From contig JBAZBX010000032.1 of NCBI GenBank assembly GCA_041671305.1, positions 1 to 5,330 on the forward strand: a stretch of DNA of 5,330 bases, in the 5' to 3' direction. Under the pieces are notes generated by a model that saw only the letters and a list, made by a program, of their open reading frames with translations, did not search any database and was not told where the DNA came from. Every line of letters begins with the position of its first letter. Position 1 is the stretch's first letter. The DNA is from CAIPBY01 sp041671305. GTDB lineage: Bacteria; Patescibacteriota; Patescibacteriia; 2-01-FULL-39-33. A program made the translations under genes and the position numbers. Positions 1 through 2,706 of this stretch are shown here, piece after piece.

Positions 1-2
1 GT

Positions 3-1253
3 TTCGGTGGGAAGTATGTAATTCCGGTTAACTATATTGGTGATATCGGTTCTCATGTCGCCAAGTGTCTTTGGTGTTTGGAAAAATTTCACAAAGACGA
101 GGAATTGCCGGAGAACAAGGGAAAATATTTGGGAGCGATTTACTCTGAAGCGGTAAATAAAATAGAGGACAATGAAGAATTTAAGAAAGAAGCCGGAGAA
201 GTGCAAAGAAAATTGGAATCTGGAGATAAATATCTCAGCGCGCTTTGGAAAAAAACCAGGAAGTGGAGCATTGATGAACTTGGTGAAATTTACAAAACAT
301 TGGGAGTCAAGTTTGATCATACGTTCTATGAAAGCGAAGTGGAGAAGCCGGGTAAAAAGTTGGTAGAGGAGTTGATGGAAAAAGGTTTGGCCGTGAAATC
401 AGAAGGAGCCACCATAATCAATTTGGAAAAATATAATCTCAAAAATTTATTACTGCTGAAGTCAGACGGTTCTTCGCTTTATTCCACCAAGGATTTGGCT
501 TTGGCCAAGCTGAAATTTGAAAAATACAAAATTGATAAAAGTTTTATGGTGGTGGATAATCGCCAGAGTTTTTATTTCCAGCAAGTATTCAAGACTTTGG
601 AAATTATGGGATTTGACAAGCCCATAACTCATATTTCTTATGAATTTTTGACGCTCAAAGAGGGTGTGATGTCGTCTAGGGCCGGCAATGTTATACCGTT
701 TGAAGATTTTTTGGAGCAGGTAATTAATTTGGCCAAAGAGGAAACACAGAAAAGACACGAGGATTGGGATGAAAAAAAGATTTATGAAGTTTGCAAAAAA
801 ATTGCTCTGGCCGCCATAAAATTCAATATGCTTAAGGTGGGCAACAATGTTATTATTGTTTTTGATGTCAAAGAAGCTATCAGTTTTGATGGATATACTG
901 GGCCGTATTTGCAATATACGGTTAGCAGGATTAATAGCATTTTGCGCAAAGAAGAAGCCAAGGACAATATTGATTTTGGTAAGTTGGATAATTTGTTGGA
1001 AAAGGAATTAATGATTAAAATGTCGGAATTTCCCGAGGTGATAAAATCTTGTATGTCCGATAATCAGTTGAGTGCCCTGACCAAATATCTTTTTGATTTG
1101 GCCAGGTTGTTTTCTAATTATTATCAAAACGTGCCCATCCTGACTTCTGAGGATGAAATTAAAAAAGCGAGGCTGTTACTTATCTCTGGTGTTAGACAGG
1201 TGCTAGTCAACGGTTTGGATTTGTTGGGAATTGAAGAATTGGAACAGATGTAA
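3..1253 (+). CDS. argS: Arginyl-tRNA synthetase, C-terminal part (5' end outside window)
   Basis: Class I synthetase that charges tRNA-Arg with arginine in the cytoplasm. The reading frame is open from base 3, so 416 residues are visible. The N-terminal part with the HIGH motif lies outside the window. Seen: YIGDIGSHVAKCLW near the start (catalytic core, in the form I associate with CPR ArgRS); a Rossmann-fold stretch with VVDNRQSFYFQQVF; a KMSK-region loop VMSSRAGNVIPFEDF encoded from base 666; then an all-helical DALR anticodon-binding domain with FDGYTGPYLQYTVSRINSIL and the family-typical end LDLLGIEELEQM. A TTG at 78 could be taken as a start, but clear ArgRS homology continues upstream of it, so the gene is truncated by the window and not short. 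The KMSK loop has Val where the first Lys would be; loss of that Lys is common in ArgRS. The TAA stop is followed closely by a response regulator gene. Identification is secure. Confidence 0.96.
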   Translation, partial: FGGKYVIPVNYIGDIGSHVAKCLWCLEKFHKDEELPENKGKYLGAIYSEAVNKIEDNEEFKKEAGEVQRKLESGDKYLSALWKKTRKWSIDELGEIYKTLGVKFDHTFYESEVEKPGKKLVEELMEKGLAVKSEGATIINLEKYNLKNLLLLKSDGSSLYSTKDLALAKLKFEKYKIDKSFMVVDNRQSFYFQQVFKTLEIMGFDKPITHISYEFLTLKEGVMSSRAGNVIPFEDFLEQVINLAKEETQKRHEDWDEKKIYEVCKKIALAAIKFNMLKVGNNVIIVFDVKEAISFDGYTGPYLQYTVSRINSILRKEEAKDNIDFGKLDNLLEKELMIKMSEFPEVIKSCMSDNQLSALTKYLFDLARLFSNYYQNVPILTSEDEIKKARLLLISGVRQVLVNGLDLLGIEELEQM

Positions 1254-1267
1254 AAAAGTGGTATGAT
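1239..1267 (+). promoter_or_regulatory. Probable sigma-70-type promoter for response regulator and ferredoxin
   Basis: TTGGAA (1239-1244, 4 of 6 matches to the -35 consensus), a 17-nt spacer, and TATGAT (1262-1267, 5 of 6) preceded by TGG, which is the extended -10 form. The -35 box lies in the last codons of argS. Transcription would start near 1274, leaving a leader of only about 8 nt before the ATG at 1282, which would fit the lack of a Shine-Dalgarno site there. Prediction from sequence only; read-through from argS is also possible because no terminator is seen between the genes. Confidence 0.5.
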
Positions 1268-1281
1268 ATTATTATAAATAT

Positions 1282-1659
1282 ATGGCTACAATTAAAACAA
1301 AAATTTTGATGATTGAGGATGAGAGGGATTTGGCTGGAATATACAGCCTGCAGATGAAAATGTCTGGTATAAATGTCGTCCTGGCCTCCAATGGCGCTGA
1401 AGCTTTGGAAATTTTACAGAAACAGAGTTTTGATTTAGTGTTGTTGGATTTGCTTATGCCGGATATTGATGGTTTTGAGATGTTACGCCAGATAAAGGGA
1501 GACAATAAGTTGAAGAAAAATAAAGTTTACGCTTGGAGTAATTTGACTCAGAAAAAGCAAATTGAGTTGGCCAAAAAATGCGGCGCTGATGGCTTCCTGA
1601 TTAAATCGGAATATACGCCGAGCAGTCTGGTAGAGAAGGTAAATGAATTGTTAAAATAA
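1282..1659 (+). CDS. Stand-alone response regulator receiver domain protein (CheY-like)
   Basis: Protein of 125 residues made of one receiver (REC) domain and nothing else. Expected role: it accepts a phosphate from a histidine kinase and signals through protein-protein contacts, since no DNA-binding or enzymatic output domain is present. Seen: strand 1 KILMIEDE with the acidic pair E12/D13; phospho-acceptor D56 in LVLLDLLMPDIDG; the switch Ser S86 in YAWSN; and the conserved Lys K108 in GADGFLIK, where the usual following Pro is replaced by Ser. All residues needed for phosphorylation are present, so it is probably active. ATG 1282 is chosen because it begins just before the first strand. 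No clear Shine-Dalgarno precedes it. It lies 28 nt after argS and 21 nt before a ferredoxin gene, so co-transcription with the ferredoxin is likely. The partner kinase is not in the window and its specific pathway cannot be told. Confidence 0.92.
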   Translation: MATIKTKILMIEDERDLAGIYSLQMKMSGINVVLASNGAEALEILQKQSFDLVLLDLLMPDIDGFEMLRQIKGDNKLKKNKVYAWSNLTQKKQIELAKKCGADGFLIKSEYTPSSLVEKVNELLK

Positions 1660-1680
1660 AAGATTAATAAATAGGATTTT

Positions 1681-1875
1681 ATGAAACCAATTGTAAATGA
1701 TTCTTGCATTGCCTGTGGCACATGTGAAGCAATCTGCCCGGCAGTATTTAAAGTTCAGGATTCTGATGGCAAAATGATTGCCGTAGTCCAAGATGCCGAT
1801 TTTGAAGCCAATAGGGCTGGTATTGATGAATCTATTGGAGCTTGTCCGGTACAGGCCATATCCATGGAAGAATAG
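1681..1875 (+). CDS. Small 4Fe-4S ferredoxin, single cluster
   Basis: Electron carrier of 64 residues. Seen: C9-x2-C12-x2-C15-x3-C19-P near the N-terminus and one distal C55-P in IGACPVQAI. In single-cluster ferredoxins of the Thermotoga/Pyrococcus/Bacillus type, the first three Cys and the distal Cys-Pro bind one [4Fe-4S] cluster; here that would be C9, C12, C15 and C55. C19 is in the place of the Cys that forms a disulfide in some members, but a partner Cys is absent. The middle of the protein (about residues 21-50) is acidic and has no second CxxCxxC motif, so a two-cluster ferredoxin is ruled out. A weak AGGA (1673-1676) lies 4 nt before the ATG. The gene follows the response regulator by 21 nt and is followed by a terminator, so it ends that transcript. 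The redox partners are not visible here. Confidence 0.93.
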   Translation: MKPIVNDSCIACGTCEAICPAVFKVQDSDGKMIAVVQDADFEANRAGIDESIGACPVQAISMEE

Positions 1876-1888
1876 TTTTGATAAAAGG

Positions 1889-1920
1889 AAGAGACTTCGC
1901 AGAAGTGGAGTCTCTTTTTT
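1889..1920 (+). terminator. Rho-independent terminator after ferredoxin
   Basis: Perfect 8-bp stem AAGAGACT (1889-1896) / AGTCTCTT (1909-1916) running into a T tract that ends at 1920. The loop can fold further through ACTTC/GAAGT. It begins 13 nt after the ferredoxin stop codon and has the T tract only on the + strand, so it terminates the rightward transcript. Confidence 0.87.
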
Positions 1921-1950
1921 ATTTATCATTTTTTTAATAAAATTTTTAAT

Positions 1951-1984
1951 AAAAAAACGAGACGCACACGGGGTGGCGCGTCTC
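1951..1984 (-). terminator. Rho-independent terminator for the leftward gene
   Basis: Inverted repeat GAGACGC (1959-1965) / GCGTCTC (1978-1984). Read on the minus strand, a 7-bp GC-rich stem with an inner CAC/GTG pairing is followed by G and then seven T (complement of the A run 1951-1957). It lies about 27 nt past the stop codon of the minus-strand gene. There is no T tract on the + strand side, so it is directional. Together with the 1889-1920 hairpin it insulates two convergent transcripts. Confidence 0.85.
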
Positions 1985-2011
1985 AAGAGTGGAACGATGA
2001 AATGGCATTAT

Positions 2012-2335
2012 TCACTTTTTGGGCGCCAGTTGCAGATACTTTAATGGTATGGCAAATATTGGCCAGGTTTCCCAAATTTTGTCTGCCATGGCTGGTGCCA
2101 TATCCTCATTGTCGGCTTTCTTGATGTAGACATTGACCGCAGGACAGAAATTCCCATCAGGGTCGGTGGCAAGGGTGACCATACCTTTGCTGCAAAACCC
2201 TGGGTTTAGAGCTTGGCATATGCCGATAGTCCCCTTGGGAATTGTCACTCCGCCGACGGGACAATCTTCTCTGAAGACCACTTTGTCTCCCTCTTTGATT
2301 GGCCTACATTCCTTCGTTTGATCGGTGTTGCTCAT
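2012..2335 (-). CDS. Hypothetical protein, 107 residues, five cysteines, possible small beta-barrel
   Basis: I do not recognise this family. The frame can be extended upstream to 2410, but ATG 2333-2335 (protein beginning MSNTDQTK) is chosen: it has a strong AAAAGGAG Shine-Dalgarno 9 nt away, and a well-formed promoter lies inside the longer reading, making that extension untranslated. Seen: hydrophilic N-terminus; then IKEGDKVVFREDCPVGG and IPKGTIGIC, a pattern of short strands and glycine turns reminiscent of SH3-like or KOW-type barrels (inference only); then a less structured acidic stretch and an aromatic C-terminal tail (WETWPIFAIPLKYLQL). Cysteines at 10, 25, 40, 48 and 64 are not in a CxxC pattern. 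No signal peptide or membrane helix is seen, so it is probably cytoplasmic. GC is about one half (119 of 240 bases in 2041-2280), against roughly 25-40% in sampled stretches of the synthetase genes. It forms its own transcription unit, divergent from ileS and convergent with the ferredoxin gene. Confidence 0.8.
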   Translation of the reverse strand: MSNTDQTKECRPIKEGDKVVFREDCPVGGVTIPKGTIGICQALNPGFCSKGMVTLATDPDGNFCPAVNVYIKKADNEDMAPAMADKIWETWPIFAIPLKYLQLAPKK

Positions 2336-2344
2336 GTGCTGCTT

Positions 2345-2352
2345 CTCCTTTT
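2345..2352 (-). promoter_or_regulatory. Strong Shine-Dalgarno site that fixes the start of the leftward gene
   Basis: On the minus strand the sequence reads AAAAGGAG, 9 nt before ATG 2335-2333. It is the only strong ribosome binding site in the window; the response regulator and ileS starts have none that is obvious. It decides the start at 2335 over the upstream ATG at 2410. Confidence 0.8.
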
Positions 2353-2360
2353 CTGTGATT

Positions 2361-2389
2361 AATATATGTCTTTGAGTCGAGGAAGTCAA
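2361..2389 (-). promoter_or_regulatory. Promoter of the leftward gene
   Basis: On the minus strand: -35 box TTGACT (2389-2384, 5 of 6 to consensus), a spacer of exactly 17 nt, and -10 box TATATT (2366-2361, 5 of 6). Transcription would begin near 2354, just before the Shine-Dalgarno site, giving a short leader. The -35 box is one arm of the palindrome 2383-2400. Confidence 0.72.
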
Positions 2390-2400
2390 CCAGTTGACTT
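2383..2400. promoter_or_regulatory. Perfect palindrome shared by two divergent -35 boxes; possible operator
   Basis: AAGTCAAC and GTTGACTT are perfect 8-bp arms separated by CA. Each arm contains a TTGACT -35 box, one for the minus-strand gene and one for the ileS leader. The symmetry may simply reflect two -35 boxes back to back, or it may be a binding site for a dimeric regulator. Either way the two promoters are too close for both to hold RNA polymerase at once. Confidence 0.6.
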
Positions 2401-2422
2401 GATTGGTCATTTTTGGTATAGT
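2394..2422 (+). promoter_or_regulatory. Promoter of the ileS leader (P1)
   Basis: -35 box TTGACT (2394-2399, 5 of 6), a spacer of exactly 17 nt, and -10 box TATAGT (2417-2422, 5 of 6) with TGG in front, the extended -10 form. The start would be near 2429, so the whole leader including the AUC hairpin at 2451-2465 would be transcribed. Confidence 0.7.
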
Positions 2423-2450
2423 TTAATCACAATTATAAAAGCGTTATAAT
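2422..2450 (+). promoter_or_regulatory. Possible second promoter in the ileS leader (P2)
   Basis: A perfect -10 box TATAAT (2445-2450) with only a weak -35 match (TTTAAT, 2422-2427) at a 17-nt spacing. A start near 2457 would remove the 5' arm of the AUC hairpin and so give a leader that could not read tRNA-Ile in the way proposed for P1. It may be a chance match in AT-rich DNA. Confidence 0.25.
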
Positions 2451-2516
2451 CCCGCAATCAACGGGAGAGCTGACGGAAGAAATGTTTGTTTGAGTCTTGT
2501 GAATAAGCGGTTAGCC

Positions 2517-2540
2517 CGCCTTCGCAAAGCTACGGCGAAC
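2517..2540 (+). repeat. Short palindromic repeat, copy 1, in the ileS leader
   Basis: Imperfect palindrome: CGCC, TTC, GC, AAA, GC, TAC, GGCG, then AAC. It matches the reverse complement of copy 2 (2611-2642) in CGCCTTCGC, in AAAGCT and CGGCG, and in the AAC flank. It lies at the apex of the proposed Stem II. It resembles short palindromes common in CPR genomes (from memory, not searched). Confidence 0.6.
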
Positions 2541-2591
2541 AAAGTAGAACCGGACGGGTGAGCCCGTAATAGCCATAAATTAAGTTAATTT

Positions 2592-2673
2592 CCGAGATGG
2601 TACCGCCTTTGTTACGCCGAAGCTTTTTAAGCGAAGGCGAACCAAGGCTCCGGATTCCAGGCTCGGTTTTTTT
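2592..2673 (+). terminator. T-box attenuator terminator
   Basis: The stem CCGAG (2592-2596) / CTCGG (2662-2666) with inner TGG (2598-2600) / CCA (2657-2659) runs straight into seven T (2667-2673). It uses the same 5' bases (2591-2597) that the antiterminator pairs with 2649-2654, so the two folds exclude each other. In the terminator form the UGG that would contact the tRNA end is hidden. The long internal hairpin 2605-2648 can persist in both states. The exclusive pairing is hand-derived and not energy-tested. Confidence 0.65.
2611..2642 (-). repeat. Short palindromic repeat, copy 2, inside the antiterminator/terminator
   Basis: Nearly perfect palindrome: GTT, A, CGCC, GAA, GCTT, TTT, AAGC, GAA, GGCG, AAC. 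The two GAA segments face each other as a symmetric internal loop, which suggests tandem G-A pairs in RNA. It is in inverted orientation to copy 1 (2517-2540). It extends the apical stem of the T-box antiterminator, a place where loop length is known to vary between T-boxes. Confidence 0.65.
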
Positions 2674-2706
2674 AATTTTAAATTATAAATTAATCAATAC
2701 AATAAT

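Larger units (their letters stand above)
2451..2673 (+). promoter_or_regulatory. T-box riboswitch (tRNA-Ile sensing) controlling ileS
   Basis: Leader RNA expected to bind tRNA-Ile and let transcription continue into ileS when the tRNA is uncharged. Seen in order: hairpin CCCG (2451-2454) / CGGG (2462-2465) with loop CAAUCAA showing AUC at 2457-2459, a candidate specifier; a helix UUUGUU (2485-2490) / AACAAA (2538-2543), followed by AGUAGAA, which recalls the S-turn elements of Stem II; hairpin ACGGG-UGAG-CCCGU (2554-2567), typical of Stem III; and the T-box core TGGTACCGC (2598-2606). The antiterminator can form with GCCUU (2605-2609) / AAGGC (2644-2648) above the UGGUACC bulge and UCCGAGA (2591-2597) / UCCGGA (2649-2654) below it, with one bulged A. 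UGGU would pair with an ACCA tRNA end, and tRNA-Ile has discriminator A. The specifier in an apical loop resembles the ultrashort Stem I of actinobacterial ileS leaders. The core and gene context are strong; the Stem I assignment is inference. Confidence 0.8.

Noticed and set aside
462..914. 150-residue open frame on the minus strand inside argS
   Set aside because: It lies fully opposite a clear ArgRS reading frame, its translation shows no domain I recognise, and no promoter or ribosome site precedes it.
1793..2044. 83-residue + strand open frame overlapping the ferredoxin end
   Set aside because: It runs out of frame through ferredoxin codons and then through two terminators, so it cannot be a normal gene.
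2336..2410. 25-residue N-terminal extension of the leftward protein, starting at 2410
   Set aside because: Both the -35 and -10 boxes of its promoter fall inside the extension, and a strong Shine-Dalgarno serves the internal ATG at 2335.
2451..2706. Leader peptide attenuator instead of a T-box
   Set aside because: I saw no short frame with a run of Ile codons, and the TGGTACCGC core with Stem III-like hairpin explains the leader better.
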